From the NCBI GenBank assembly GCA_051888795.1, contig JBJFCD010000015.1, forward strand, positions 1 to 64,000: a stretch of DNA of 64,000 nt, written 5' to 3'. Below the pieces are notes generated by a model that ran no database searches, was not told the DNA's origin, and saw only the letters and a list, made by a program, of their open reading frames with translations. Position numbers and translations under genes: made by a program. This DNA is from MD308 sp051888795 (GTDB lineage: Bacteria; Bacillota; Clostridia; Lachnospirales; Lachnospiraceae). The first letter of the stretch is position 1, and the number at the start of each line of letters is the position of its first letter. Positions 26,068-35,045 of the stretch are shown in pieces.

Positions 26068-27786
26068 TCATTGTTTTTCAATGCCAAGATAGGGTAATAC
26101 ATTTTCAAAAATGTTTCCTATTACAGGCGCAGCAATCGTTCCTCCATAATAAACTCCTTTCGGATTATAAATGATACACATTCCCAACACCTGTGGGTCA
26201 TCGGCAGGTGCAAATCCTATAAAAGAGGAAATATATTTATTTGCACTTCTCGGAAGTGTCTGCGAAGTAGCCGTCTTTCCTCCTATGTGGTATCCTTCTA
26301 CATAAGCATTTTTCCCCGACCCTTCTGATACTACACTTTCCAAAAGCATCTGCATTGTCTCTGACGTTTTTTCCGACACGATTCTTTTTTTCGGTTTATA
26401 ATCAAACTTTTCTATTTCTTTTCCATCTGCATCCAATACTCTGATTCCAAAATGAGGAGTAATTCTTTTTCCTCCGTTCACCAGCGAACTTACTGTCGAT
26501 GCCAGTTGTATCGGCGTAATCTGAAAAGACTGGCCAAAACTCATAGTCGCAAGTTCTACCTGGCCTACGTTTTCTTTTTTATGTGTGATAGTACCGGCTT
26601 CACCCGGGAGATCAACACCTGTAAGTCCCATAAGTCCAAACTGCTCAAAATATTTATAAAAATCATCTACTCCAAGCCGAAGACCAAGTTCAATAAATAC
26701 AGGATTACAGGAATTCTGGATTCCCTGTACAAATGTCTCTGTCCCATGTCCTCCCACTTTATGACATCGGATTTTTCTGTCTTCTACAATTCTGTATCCG
26801 GGGCAGTGAAACGTATCATCAAGCTTTACTTTTCCTGCTTCCAGACAGGCCGATGCAGTAAATATCTTAAATGTAGATCCTGGTTCATACGTATCATTGA
26901 TACATCCGTTTCTCCACATCTGATTTAATGCATCCTGCTTTTCTTCATCAGAAAGATTTTCTTCCCCGGTATTTAAAGTAAAAGGATCATTCAGATTAAA
27001 CTCCGGAACATTTACCATGGCAAGTATTTCCCCATTCTGAGGATTCATAAGAATGATTCCTACTTTATCCGCCTGCTTTTCTTCCATCACTTTTTCTGCC
27101 ATCTGCTGTGCATACATCTGTATATTATAATCCAGACTGATCTGAAGTGTATTCCCTGCAACCGGCTCAATACGTTCTTCTGCCACACCTTCAAGTTCAA
27201 TTCCTCTGGCATCCGTAGTGGTAAGTATTGTCCCATTTTTTCCTTTCAGATACTCTTCATATTTCACTTCAAGCCCTATGATCCCCTGATTATCCCCTCC
27301 GGTAAATCCAAGAACTTTTGAAGCCAGCTCCTGATAAGGATAATAACGCTTGAAATCTTCATCCACTTTTACACCGTCCAGCTCCAGATCCCGGATACGG
27401 TCCCCTGTCGCTTTGTCTACATTCGTCTTTATTCTTTCCATTGAAGAAACTTTTTCAACCTTTTTTTGCACCTGGCTTTCATCCATCTCAAGCTCTCTTG
27501 AAAGCTCTGAAATTACTTTTTCAGCATCTTTAATCTGACTGTGGATCACAGAAATAGTGCAGACTGTTTTGTTTGTGGCAAGTACAGTTCCTTTTATATC
27601 AATGATCTCTCCTCTTGCCGCTTTGATTTCTCTTTCTCTTTCATGAAGAGCCTCTGCCTTTTCCTGATAATATTCCGCATCAAAAACCATAAGATAAATA
27701 AGTCTTCCGACAAGCCCGAGTATGATCACAACTGCACAGATAAAAACAACAAGAATCTTCTTCCGGTTATATGTTTTATTTTTCAT
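26068..27786 (-). CDS. Class B penicillin-binding protein, SpoVD-like, with an altered KTG motif
   Basis: This 572-residue transpeptidase has one N-terminal membrane anchor (about 9-33), a dimerisation domain, and a C-terminal penicillin-binding domain with STFK (304-307) and SCN (359-361). The third motif reads GGKTATSQ (about 502-509), with alanine where KTG is usual. It has no PASTA domain. Class B PBPs crosslink peptidoglycan with a SEDS partner. It is the second of two tandem class B PBPs here. By order it resembles SpoVD, which builds spore cortex; the name is an inference. Its ribosome site lies inside a long hairpin. Confidence 0.85.
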   Translation of the reverse strand: MKNKTYNRKKILVVFICAVVIILGLVGRLIYLMVFDAEYYQEKAEALHEREREIKAARGEIIDIKGTVLATNKTVCTISVIHSQIKDAEKVISELSRELEMDESQVQKKVEKVSSMERIKTNVDKATGDRIRDLELDGVKVDEDFKRYYPYQELASKVLGFTGGDNQGIIGLEVKYEEYLKGKNGTILTTTDARGIELEGVAEERIEPVAGNTLQISLDYNIQMYAQQMAEKVMEEKQADKVGIILMNPQNGEILAMVNVPEFNLNDPFTLNTGEENLSDEEKQDALNQMWRNGCINDTYEPGSTFKIFTASACLEAGKVKLDDTFHCPGYRIVEDRKIRCHKVGGHGTETFVQGIQNSCNPVFIELGLRLGVDDFYKYFEQFGLMGLTGVDLPGEAGTITHKKENVGQVELATMSFGQSFQITPIQLASTVSSLVNGGKRITPHFGIRVLDADGKEIEKFDYKPKKRIVSEKTSETMQMLLESVVSEGSGKNAYVEGYHIGGKTATSQTLPRSANKYISSFIGFAPADDPQVLGMCIIYNPKGVYYGGTIAAPVIGNIFENVLPYLGIEKQ

Positions 27787-27837
27787 AAAAAACCTCGCAA
27801 AAGCTTTTCTATAATTTATTAAAGCTTTTACGAGGTT
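27787..27837 (-). terminator. Hairpin between the tandem PBP genes: terminator and RBS sequestration
   Basis: A 17-bp stem with one G-U type mismatch (27791-27807 with 27821-27837) is followed on the minus strand by six Ts and directly by the ATG at 27786. The GAGG ribosome site (27793-27796) is in the stem's 3' arm. This structure could end upstream transcription and mask translation of the second PBP. Confidence 0.75.
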
Positions 27838-27856
27838 ATTCTTTTCTTCCTCTTAT

Positions 27857-29710
27857 TTAGTTACTTTTTTCCTGCTCTGTTGACTTTTCCACGCCTAAAT
27901 ATGGGAAAATCTCTTTCATGATCTTTGATGCCATCTCTGTAGCAAAACCACTGTTTGCCTGTTGCTCAGCATTCGGCTCATCAATGACAACATATACCAC
28001 AACCTGTGGATTATCCTGAGGTGCATATCCAATAAAAGATACCAGATATTTTCCATTGCCACGAGGAAGCTTTTCTGCAGTACCAGTCTTACCTCCAACA
28101 TCATATCCTTTTACAGCAGCAGAAGAACCTGTTCCTTCTGCTACAACACCTCTCATATAGTCTTTGATAATCTCACTGGTTTCTTTCGAAATAGTGCGCC
28201 TTACCAGAACCGGATCCTTATTATCTGTCACATTTCCATTTTCATCCTGAATCTGCTTTACAACATGTGGTTTATAATAATCCCCGCCATTTATGAGAGA
28301 ACAAAATCCTGCTGCAAGCTGCGTCATGGTAACATTAAAGTTCTGTCCGAAAGCGTTAGTTGCAAGGCTGGCTGCATCCATATTTTCCTCTGTGTATAGA
28401 AGTCCTTCTGTAGATGCTTCTCCGGGAAGGTCAATTCCGGTATATTCACCAAATCCAAATAACCTCTGATATCTGCAAAACTCCTCTTTTCCAATACTCT
28501 GCCCTATCTTCATAAGTGCTACGTTACAGGAATTTTCAAGTGAACGTTTCAGGCTCTGAACACCATGTCCACTTCTCGCACTGCAATGAATATCGTGATC
28601 ACCTACATGAAGTACACCGCCACAGTCATAAGTCTCATCTCCGGTGAGCACTCCTGTCTCAAGACCTGCCGCAATCGTAAACGGTTTGATCGTAGAACCA
28701 GGTTCGTAAGTTCCACTGACGCAAAAATTATTCCACAGCTCATTAAGCTTCTCAATCTTTTCATCGGAAGACATTGCTTCAATCTCACTTTCGGAATAAT
28801 AGTCAGAGAGATCTCTGGGATTATTAAGATCATAATTTGGATAAGAAGCCTCTGCAAGGATCTCTCCATTCTGCGGATTCATAACAACGACTGCGGTATT
28901 TTTACTTCCCTCACCTTTTCTGGCCGTATTTTTATGTTCCTCATTAAATTCAAGAATATACTTTTCGACAATACTCTGTACCTGAACATCAATCGTAGAC
29001 ACAACTGTACTACCGTTCTCCGGTTCTTTTACGGTTCTCTCAACAGAAGAAGTGTCATCGAGATAACCATACTCTCTTCCATCCGTACCATTAAGAATCG
29101 AATTGTAAGAAGCCTCTATCCCATTGCTTCCTACATTTCCATCGACAGTAAATCCTATCACATCACTCGCAAGCGAATTGTATGGATATTTACGTATATA
29201 ATCTTCTTCCAGCCATACTCCATTCACATTCGGATAATTCTCATCATCTTCATCAATTTTTTTAAATTCCTGCGCAGTCTTATAATCTACACCTTTTTTC
29301 AGAATAATATATCTTCCGGAAGGATTGTCCTCAAGCGCTTTTCGTATCTCACTTTCTTCAATTTCAAAGCAGGAAGTCAGCACCTCAATCGTAGGCTCTA
29401 CATACTTCTTATCACTACTTAACATTACCTTCGCATCCAGAATCACATTGTAGATACGTTCACTTGTAGCAATTTTTGTTCCATTACGATCTACGATATC
29501 CCCTCGCTTGAACGGAATAGTACGACTGTCAAACTGCTGTTGGTCTAACACCACTTTTGTATATTTATCACCGCTTGCAGCATTAATATAGGTAATCCTT
29601 AAAACAAGGAAAACAAAAGCCAGTACAATTGCCACAAAGAGCATGACCAGCTTTTTTTGCATTAACCTGCTAAACTTTCTTCTAAACACTTTTTTTCTTT
29701 GCTTTGCCAT
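27857..29710 (-). CDS. Class B penicillin-binding protein (FtsI/PBP2-like)
   Basis: This 617-residue transpeptidase has a Lys/Arg-rich N-terminus, one membrane anchor (about 19-43), a dimerisation domain, and a catalytic domain with STIK (339-342), SCN (394-396) and KTGT (541-544). No PASTA repeats are present. It lies between ftsL and the second PBP gene, the position of FtsI (division transpeptidase). It probably pairs with one of the two FtsW-type proteins in the window. A hairpin follows the stop codon. Confidence 0.9.
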   Translation of the reverse strand: MAKQRKKVFRRKFSRLMQKKLVMLFVAIVLAFVFLVLRITYINAASGDKYTKVVLDQQQFDSRTIPFKRGDIVDRNGTKIATSERIYNVILDAKVMLSSDKKYVEPTIEVLTSCFEIEESEIRKALEDNPSGRYIILKKGVDYKTAQEFKKIDEDDENYPNVNGVWLEEDYIRKYPYNSLASDVIGFTVDGNVGSNGIEASYNSILNGTDGREYGYLDDTSSVERTVKEPENGSTVVSTIDVQVQSIVEKYILEFNEEHKNTARKGEGSKNTAVVVMNPQNGEILAEASYPNYDLNNPRDLSDYYSESEIEAMSSDEKIEKLNELWNNFCVSGTYEPGSTIKPFTIAAGLETGVLTGDETYDCGGVLHVGDHDIHCSARSGHGVQSLKRSLENSCNVALMKIGQSIGKEEFCRYQRLFGFGEYTGIDLPGEASTEGLLYTEENMDAASLATNAFGQNFNVTMTQLAAGFCSLINGGDYYKPHVVKQIQDENGNVTDNKDPVLVRRTISKETSEIIKDYMRGVVAEGTGSSAAVKGYDVGGKTGTAEKLPRGNGKYLVSFIGYAPQDNPQVVVYVVIDEPNAEQQANSGFATEMASKIMKEIFPYLGVEKSTEQEKSN

Positions 29711-29724
29711 ATAATATCACCTGA

Positions 29725-30249
29725 TTATTTTTTATCTGACTGGGCAAGCACACCATCCTCCGGAATGTCTTCATACTGTTTTACATAATCTGACGAAGGA
29801 CTTTGATACTCAACAACCTGATCAGAAGAAGCATATACCATTCCCAGCTCCTTCTGTGCTTTTTCTCTTATTTCATCCAGGTTTACAGAATCCATCACTG
29901 CATTATATCTGGTATTATTTTCTTCTTTCATATCTGCCAGCTCTTTTTGCATAGCTGTAATATTCTTTGAGCGACTGGTAAGCTTAGACTGAAGCTGTAT
30001 ATAATTCACGCACACAACCAATGCAAGAATCGCTGCAATCCCTAAGAACACAACATATCCCTGATTCACACGTAATGCTTTTCTGCGGTTTCTTTTTACC
30101 TGATGACTTACTTTCTTCTGAGGTTTGCTTACGCGTTTTTTGGGCTCATTCGCTGGTTTCGGAACAGCGTTTCCATATACATACATCGGTTCCTGTCCTG
30201 CTCTGTAATAATTTTCTCTTGTCTTTGCTGATGTATGTCTTGCTGCCAT
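29725..30249 (-). CDS. ftsL: Cell division protein FtsL-like
   Basis: This 174-residue bitopic protein has a basic cytoplasmic region (about 1-64) and one membrane helix (YVVFLGIAAILALVVCVNYI). An extracellular coiled coil follows (KNITAMQKELADMKEENN). The C-terminal tail is acidic. Size, topology and position between rsmH and a PBP gene fit FtsL, a poorly conserved divisome scaffold. The call rests mainly on context. Confidence 0.75.
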   Translation of the reverse strand: MAARHTSAKTRENYYRAGQEPMYVYGNAVPKPANEPKKRVSKPQKKVSHQVKRNRRKALRVNQGYVVFLGIAAILALVVCVNYIQLQSKLTSRSKNITAMQKELADMKEENNTRYNAVMDSVNLDEIREKAQKELGMVYASSDQVVEYQSPSSDYVKQYEDIPEDGVLAQSDKK

Positions 30250-30283
30250 GTACGCTCACCCCTTTCATTAAATATGATTTAAA

Positions 30284-31219
30284 TTATTTCCGTTCAAAAA
30301 TACGAAGTTTCGCACTTTTGGAACGGCTGTTATACTCCATCTCCTCTGCGCTTGGCAGAATAGGTTTTTTCGTAACAATTCTCCCCTTTGATACTTTTCC
30401 ACATACACACACCGGGAAATCACTTGGACATGTGCACGGATTCTCATTTTTTCTAAATGCACTTTTTACTATCCTGTCCTCCAGTGAATGGAAAGTAATA
30501 ATGCAGAGTCTTCCACCTGGATTTAATATTTCAATCATGTCGTCCAGCGAATCCCTTAATACATCCAATTCTCTGTTCAGTTCAATACGAATAGCCTGGA
30601 ATGTCCTCTTTGCGGGATGTCCAGACTTTTTCTGATATTTCATCGGTATTGACTGTCTTATGATCTCAGACAATTCTCCTGTTGTCTCAATGGGACTTTT
30701 ACCGCGCGCATTCACAATATGTTTGGCAATATTCTTTGCAAATTTGTCCTCTCCATAATCCCTGATCACGCGGTAAAGTTCCATCTCACTATAGTCATTG
30801 ACGATGTCTCTGGCCGTCATTTTCTGACGTGTATCCATCCTCATATCCAGAGGTGCATCTTCGCGATAGGAGAATCCACGTTCTGCCGTATCTAACTGAT
30901 ATGATGATACGCCCAGATCGAGCACGATCCCATCGACTTTGTCAATGCCTATCTCATGGAGCAGCGACTTCATATCACAATAGTTGCTCCTCACTATAGT
31001 GACTTTCTCCCCGAAGTCTTTTAAACGGATGCCTGCAGCCTGAATCGCTGCTTCATCCTGGTCTATTCCTACAATACTCCCCTTGTCACCTAAACGTTTA
31101 CATACTTCGTAGGCATGTCCCCCTCCCCCGAGGGTTCCGTCTACGTAGATACCGTCTGGTTTAATGTCTAATCCGTCAATTGTTTCATTAAGTAATACTG
31201 ACTTATGCGCAAATTCCAT
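30284..31219 (-). CDS. rsmH: 16S rRNA (cytosine-N4)-methyltransferase RsmH
   Basis: This 311-residue SAM-dependent enzyme has the motif YVDGTLGGGGHAYEVC, then VDGIVLDLGVSSYQLDTAE, GFSYREDAPLDMRMD and the C-terminal RSKSAKLRIFERK. It modifies C1402 of 16S rRNA. It starts 11 bp after mraZ, the usual order. Confidence 0.97.
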   Translation of the reverse strand: MEFAHKSVLLNETIDGLDIKPDGIYVDGTLGGGGHAYEVCKRLGDKGSIVGIDQDEAAIQAAGIRLKDFGEKVTIVRSNYCDMKSLLHEIGIDKVDGIVLDLGVSSYQLDTAERGFSYREDAPLDMRMDTRQKMTARDIVNDYSEMELYRVIRDYGEDKFAKNIAKHIVNARGKSPIETTGELSEIIRQSIPMKYQKKSGHPAKRTFQAIRIELNRELDVLRDSLDDMIEILNPGGRLCIITFHSLEDRIVKSAFRKNENPCTCPSDFPVCVCGKVSKGRIVTKKPILPSAEEMEYNSRSKSAKLRIFERK

Positions 31220-31230
31220 ATCTTCTCCCT

Positions 31231-31671
31231 CTAGATACTGAATCCGCTTGCTTCCATATCGGATGCAATATCCTCAATGTTAAGTTCAACTTCAGCATTC
31301 TTTTCATCCCATCTCGCCTTGTCCCAAATCTCGGCACGCTTCCCCATACCGATAAAAACTACTTCTTTATCAAGTTTGGCATAGTCTCTCAAAACAGAAG
31401 AGATAGGAACTCTTCCCTGCTTATCGAGGTCCACGTCACTTGCACTTCCCTGAAAGAAATATGCAAAAGCACGTGCTTTTTTATCTGTGGTGGTTGGCAA
31501 TGCACTAAGCTGTTCTTCGAAAGCGGTCCATTCTTTCTCAGGATATGCATACAGACAATTTTCCATTCCTTTTGTAATGACGAAATGCTCCCCTAAATCG
31601 TCACGCATCTTTGCAGGAACGATAACCCTTCCCTTTGGGTCAATATTATGACTGTACTCTCCTTTCAGCAT
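31231..31671 (-). CDS. mraZ: Transcriptional regulator MraZ
   Basis: This 146-residue protein has two AbrB-like halves: GEYSHNIDPKGRVIVPAKMR and VDLDKQGRVPISSVLRDYA. MraZ binds repeated boxes upstream of its own gene and controls the dcw cluster. The matching repeats are present at 31701-31762. Confidence 0.95.
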   Translation of the reverse strand: MLKGEYSHNIDPKGRVIVPAKMRDDLGEHFVITKGMENCLYAYPEKEWTAFEEQLSALPTTTDKKARAFAYFFQGSASDVDLDKQGRVPISSVLRDYAKLDKEVVFIGMGKRAEIWDKARWDEKNAEVELNIEDIASDMEASGFSI

Positions 31672-31700
31672 TGGACCTCACCTTCTTTCAAAGTGGTCTG

Positions 31701-31762
31701 CCACTTTCATATCATTTCAACCACTTTTTACAACTTATCACCACTTTCTACCACTTGCCACC
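31701..31762 (-). promoter_or_regulatory. MraZ-box-like direct repeats upstream of mraZ
   Basis: GTGG motifs on the minus strand (CCAC on plus) lie at 31701, 31721, 31741 and 31751, with a degenerate CAAC at 31731, an exact 10-bp rhythm over four consecutive units. An extra off-phase copy is at 31758. Repeats of this kind are the known MraZ operator. Confidence 0.7.
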
Positions 31763-31866
31763 ATTATAAACTGCTTTTTTTACGATTTCAACCCCCTTTT
31801 ATAAAAAACTTCACTTTCTAATTTTTTCAAAACAGAGGATTTGTCTGAAAATTTTCCATTAAGCAC

Positions 31867-31894
31867 AAAAAAAAAGAGCAGACTTCTCTGCTCT
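31867..31894 (-). terminator. Terminator after the small membrane protein gene
   Basis: An 8-bp stem AGAGCAGA/TCTGCTCT (31875-31882 with 31887-31894) is followed on the minus strand by nine Ts. Confidence 0.75.
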
Positions 31895-31918
31895 CCTGAT
31901 AATATCTCTATTCTGTTT

Positions 31919-32164
31919 TTACTCAGCCGCTTCACCCAAGTTCTGTGTAAATTCGTCAAACGCTGTGTAATCAATCTCTGCTTCCGGCTTTGGCTGCTTA
32001 GACTCATATGTTCCATATGCAGAATATCCAATCCATCCGATCAAAAGAATTCCCACAACACCTACAACACATTTGCGCAGGACATTTTTAATCTTTTCTT
32101 TCTTCATCGTCTGTTTGCGGTTTGCTTTTTCCTTTTTATATCTATCTACCTTTTCCTGACTCAT
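31919..32164 (-). CDS. Small single-pass membrane protein of unknown function
   Basis: This 81-residue protein has a very basic N-terminus (about 1-32), one membrane helix (VVGVVGILLIGWIGYSAYG) and a short acidic tail ending EFTQNLGEAAE. It is probably oriented with the N-terminus inside. It follows the DegV gene by 57 bp and ends in a strong terminator. Family not recognised. Confidence 0.65.
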   Translation of the reverse strand: MSQEKVDRYKKEKANRKQTMKKEKIKNVLRKCVVGVVGILLIGWIGYSAYGTYESKQPKPEAEIDYTAFDEFTQNLGEAAE

Positions 32165-32221
32165 GCTTCGATGCTCCTTCTATATAAAATAACTAGAGAC
32201 ATTTTAACACAGTTTTTCAAA

Positions 32222-33061
32222 TTATACAACCACAATTATCCCACCATCAGAGGCATACATGCTGCTGATTCCCGCAGTATCAAGTACAAGAATATCCTTG
32301 AACTGCGCTTTTTTTTGCAGCATAGCCTTTACAGCTTCCGCCCGCTCTCTACAGTTACAATGAGAAATGGCCAGTATCTTTTCTGTCGGATTCTTAAGAT
32401 TCTCTGCAATTGTCTCTGTCATTTTAGCAAGTGCCTTTTTCATACCGCGAGCCTGTCCAAGCTGACAGATCATACCTTCCGGAGTCGATCCCATTACAGG
32501 CTTAATATTGAGCGCCGTTGCAACAACTGCCTTAATCCCAGTCAGTCTTCCATTTTTCCTGAGAGTATCAAGTGTCTCCAATACAAAATATGTATTCTGT
32601 TGTGCAATATACTCTTCTACAGTCTTTATAACTTCCTGAAAATTCATCCCTTTTTCTTCACATTCCGCAATCTTTAAAGCAATAAGTGTCTCTCCGACTG
32701 ATGCAGAACGAGAATTAAATACATAAATATCCTTTTTCCCATATTCTTCTATATACAGGTTCCTGCCAAGCTCAGCGCTGTTATAGGATCCACTCAGTTC
32801 CGCAGAAAGCGTCACTGCATATACACGGTCAGCATCACAGCAATATGCTTCCATATATTTTTCCGGTGACGGACAGGAAGATTTCGGACACTCCGGAGAT
32901 TCTTTCACTCGTCTCAAAAAATCCGCCTGATCAAAAGTCTCATCATCAATAATATGATGTCCTCCTACTTCTATACTTAAAGAAGCCGTCTCATAATTCC
33001 CGGATCTTTTCATATCATCAGTCAGTTCTCCACAGCTGTCTACAATAACTTTATAGCTCAT
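32222..33061 (-). CDS. DegV-family fatty-acid-binding protein
   Basis: This 279-residue protein has the DegV/FakB signatures: VDSCGELTDDM near the N-terminus, CPKSSCPSPEKYMEAY, LSAELSGSYNSAELGR and SASVGETLIALKI. DegV proteins bind a fatty acid and can present it to a FakA kinase. No fakA gene is nearby. It is probably co-transcribed with the downstream small membrane protein. Confidence 0.88.
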   Translation of the reverse strand: MSYKVIVDSCGELTDDMKRSGNYETASLSIEVGGHHIIDDETFDQADFLRRVKESPECPKSSCPSPEKYMEAYCCDADRVYAVTLSAELSGSYNSAELGRNLYIEEYGKKDIYVFNSRSASVGETLIALKIAECEEKGMNFQEVIKTVEEYIAQQNTYFVLETLDTLRKNGRLTGIKAVVATALNIKPVMGSTPEGMICQLGQARGMKKALAKMTETIAENLKNPTEKILAISHCNCRERAEAVKAMLQKKAQFKDILVLDTAGISSMYASDGGIIVVV

Positions 33062-33180
33062 ACTTATCCTCCCGGCATGCCAATATAGATATGTATTTGC
33101 ATGTCATTTATTTCTATAATATGTAGTTTTGAATACTACGTATTATATCTTAGCATATTTATACAGGAAAAGAAAGTACT

Positions 33181-34344
33181 TTATTCATCAAATTGAATTC
33201 TTCTTGATACTCCAAGAGCAATTCCCATTTCTGCCATTAGGAACAACACGGAAGTACCTCCATAACTGACAAATGGTAATGTAATTCCTGTTGTAGGGAT
33301 AAGATTGATTACTACTGCAACATTTAGAATAACCTGAAGCGCTATATGTGCAAATATTCCTGTAACGATCAGCGAACCATACATATCCGGGGCATTCTGA
33401 GCAATAAACAGAAGCCTGTACAAAAGCATTCCAAACAGCGTCAAAATAATGATTGCACCAAAAACCCCTAACTCTTCACAAATAACCGACAAAATCATGT
33501 CGTTTTGCACCTCAGGAATAATCATCTTCTGAGCACTGTTTCCCAGTCCTTTTCCAAAAAATCCACCGGAGCCGATTGCATAAAGCGCCTGCATAATCTG
33601 ATACCCTCCCTCAGACGCATGTGCCTCAGGATTGAGCCATACAAGAACTCTCCTTAAACGGAAACTTTCACTATCTGCAATCGTTGCCCCAAGAATCTGC
33701 ACTATAATAAGAAGAAATGCTATTCCCGCAGTAACAAAAACAATAAATGGCGCAGTCTTGGGATGAACCACAAATATGAGAATACAAGTGATGCCCATTA
33801 CAATAATAGCCGTACTCAAGTTATCTGTCAGAAAATATACACATGCAGCGGAAAAACCTCCCCATAAAAGAACCTTTGCAATACCACTCAGTGGTCGGAT
33901 CTGCTTTCCCATAATACAAATCAAATACGGTATAAAAAGAATCACTGCAATCTTGGCAACCTCCGCCGGCTGAAACTGTTGTCCTGCCGGCAATCGGATC
34001 CATCGTCTTGCTCCATTTACCGTTTTTCCAAGAGGGGTCTGTACAAGCGCCATTAATATAATAGAAAAGAAATACAGTTTTTTCGCTATTTTAATGTAAA
34101 AATGATAGTTAATTTTAGATATCACATAAATTCCTACAAACCCTGCAAGACAGAAAACCAGCTGCCTCTTAAAGTAGTACATACTGTCTTGGTACTTTAC
34201 GAGTGCACTGTATGCACTTGTGCTATACAACATAACAAGACCAAAACAAACTAAAAAAATCAGTATTGCTACAAGGCTATAGTCATAATATCTGATTTTA
34301 GACGGTCTTTTCTTCATTTTTTCTCTTGTCTGTTCATTTGCCAT
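33181..34344 (-). CDS. Second FtsW/RodA/SpoVE-type SEDS protein
   Basis: This protein has 387 residues from the ATG at 34344, chosen because GGAGTG lies upstream; a longer frame to 34443 adds an unlikely tail. About ten membrane segments and SEDS motifs match the paralogue at 22595-23671: RRWIRLPAGQQFQPAEVAKI, SGGFFGKGLGNSAQKMIIPE, VQNDMILSVICEELG and LPFVSYGGTSVLFLM. It is outside the dcw cluster. It may be the division, elongation or sporulation member. Confidence 0.9.
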   Translation of the reverse strand: MANEQTREKMKKRPSKIRYYDYSLVAILIFLVCFGLVMLYSTSAYSALVKYQDSMYYFKRQLVFCLAGFVGIYVISKINYHFYIKIAKKLYFFSIILMALVQTPLGKTVNGARRWIRLPAGQQFQPAEVAKIAVILFIPYLICIMGKQIRPLSGIAKVLLWGGFSAACVYFLTDNLSTAIIVMGITCILIFVVHPKTAPFIVFVTAGIAFLLIIVQILGATIADSESFRLRRVLVWLNPEAHASEGGYQIMQALYAIGSGGFFGKGLGNSAQKMIIPEVQNDMILSVICEELGVFGAIIILTLFGMLLYRLLFIAQNAPDMYGSLIVTGIFAHIALQVILNVAVVINLIPTTGITLPFVSYGGTSVLFLMAEMGIALGVSRRIQFDE

Positions 34345-34457
34345 AATCTTTACACTCCAATCGTATCTATTATACTTGGATACTTCCTTAAAAACAACCG
34401 CAAGTTTACAGAGAATGTCCACGCATTTCCCATACATGCACAAATTATACTATTTCT

Positions 34458-34465
34458 CATACACT
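34458..34465 (+). promoter_or_regulatory. Candidate sigma-E -10 element for the cotJ operon
   Basis: CATACACT matches the sigma-E -10 consensus CATACAMT exactly and lies 36 bp before the cotJA start. No convincing -35 is visible. cotJ is sigma-E dependent in B. subtilis. Confidence 0.4.
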
Positions 34466-34500
34466 AATATTGCAAATATTTATGGAAGGAGAATTTCAAA

Positions 34501-34776
34501 ATGCCAAATTACCGCTATTATTCATCCCGTCAGCAATCCCGCCAGCAGCAATATATGAATTCACGTACAAGTTCCTGTCCGGAATCTTCAGACTCCTTCG
34601 TCTGCTGTAATGACAATTCAAAATACGACGAACTGTCCCGAATGCCTCTTGCAATGGCTTATGTTCCCTGGCAAAAATGGTGTTCGCTTTACGAAGCAGA
34701 TAAAGGTTTCTGTAGAGGTACTATTTTTGAACAGCTTGACAAACCATTTCGTGGAACAGGGAGGTGTGTAAAGTGA
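34501..34776 (+). CDS. cotJA: Spore coat-associated protein CotJA
   Basis: This 91-residue protein has a Ser/Gln-rich N-terminus and the CotJA core MPLAMAYVPWQKW, then GTIFEQLDKPFRG. It is a mother-cell inner coat component. A GGAAGGAG ribosome site precedes it. It overlaps the cotJB start by four bases. Confidence 0.92.
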   Translation: MPNYRYYSSRQQSRQQQYMNSRTSSCPESSDSFVCCNDNSKYDELSRMPLAMAYVPWQKWCSLYEADKGFCRGTIFEQLDKPFRGTGRCVK

Positions 34777-35042
34777 ACGACCAAAAACCCAACCGCCATG
34801 AATTACTAGAATGGATAAACATCGTAAGCTTCGCTGTTGATGAAGCAAAGCTCTTTCTTGATACACATCCATGTGATACGGAAGCTTTGGAATACTTTGA
34901 AGAATTCAAAAAACTCCGTGTTCAGGCGCTGCATGAATATGCCAGATTCTTTGGTCCTCTGACACTTGACACCGCAGACTCTTGCTCCGACTACTGGATG
35001 TGGATTCAGGAGCCATGGCCATGGCAGGAAGGAGGATGCTAA
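34773..35042 (+). CDS. cotJB: Spore coat protein CotJB
   Basis: This protein has 89 residues from a GTG at 34773, chosen because GGGAGG is 7-8 nt upstream and the GTG overlaps the cotJA stop. It has the CotJB core FAVDEAKLFLDTHPCDTEAL, FGPLTL and WIQEPWPWQEGG. It is intact and translationally coupled to cotJA. The broken cotJC follows 3 bp later. Confidence 0.93.
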   Translation: MNDQKPNRHELLEWINIVSFAVDEAKLFLDTHPCDTEALEYFEEFKKLRVQALHEYARFFGPLTLDTADSCSDYWMWIQEPWPWQEGGC

Positions 35043-35045
35043 TAT

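Noticed and set aside
28565..29422. A 285-codon plus-strand frame opposite the first PBP gene
   Set aside because: It is antisense to the transpeptidase gene, with no recognisable domain and no start signal.
33110..33150. A 9-bp inverted repeat between the second FtsW-type gene and degV as a terminator
   Set aside because: The stem is AT-rich with a mismatch and lacks a T tract. It could equally be part of a promoter.
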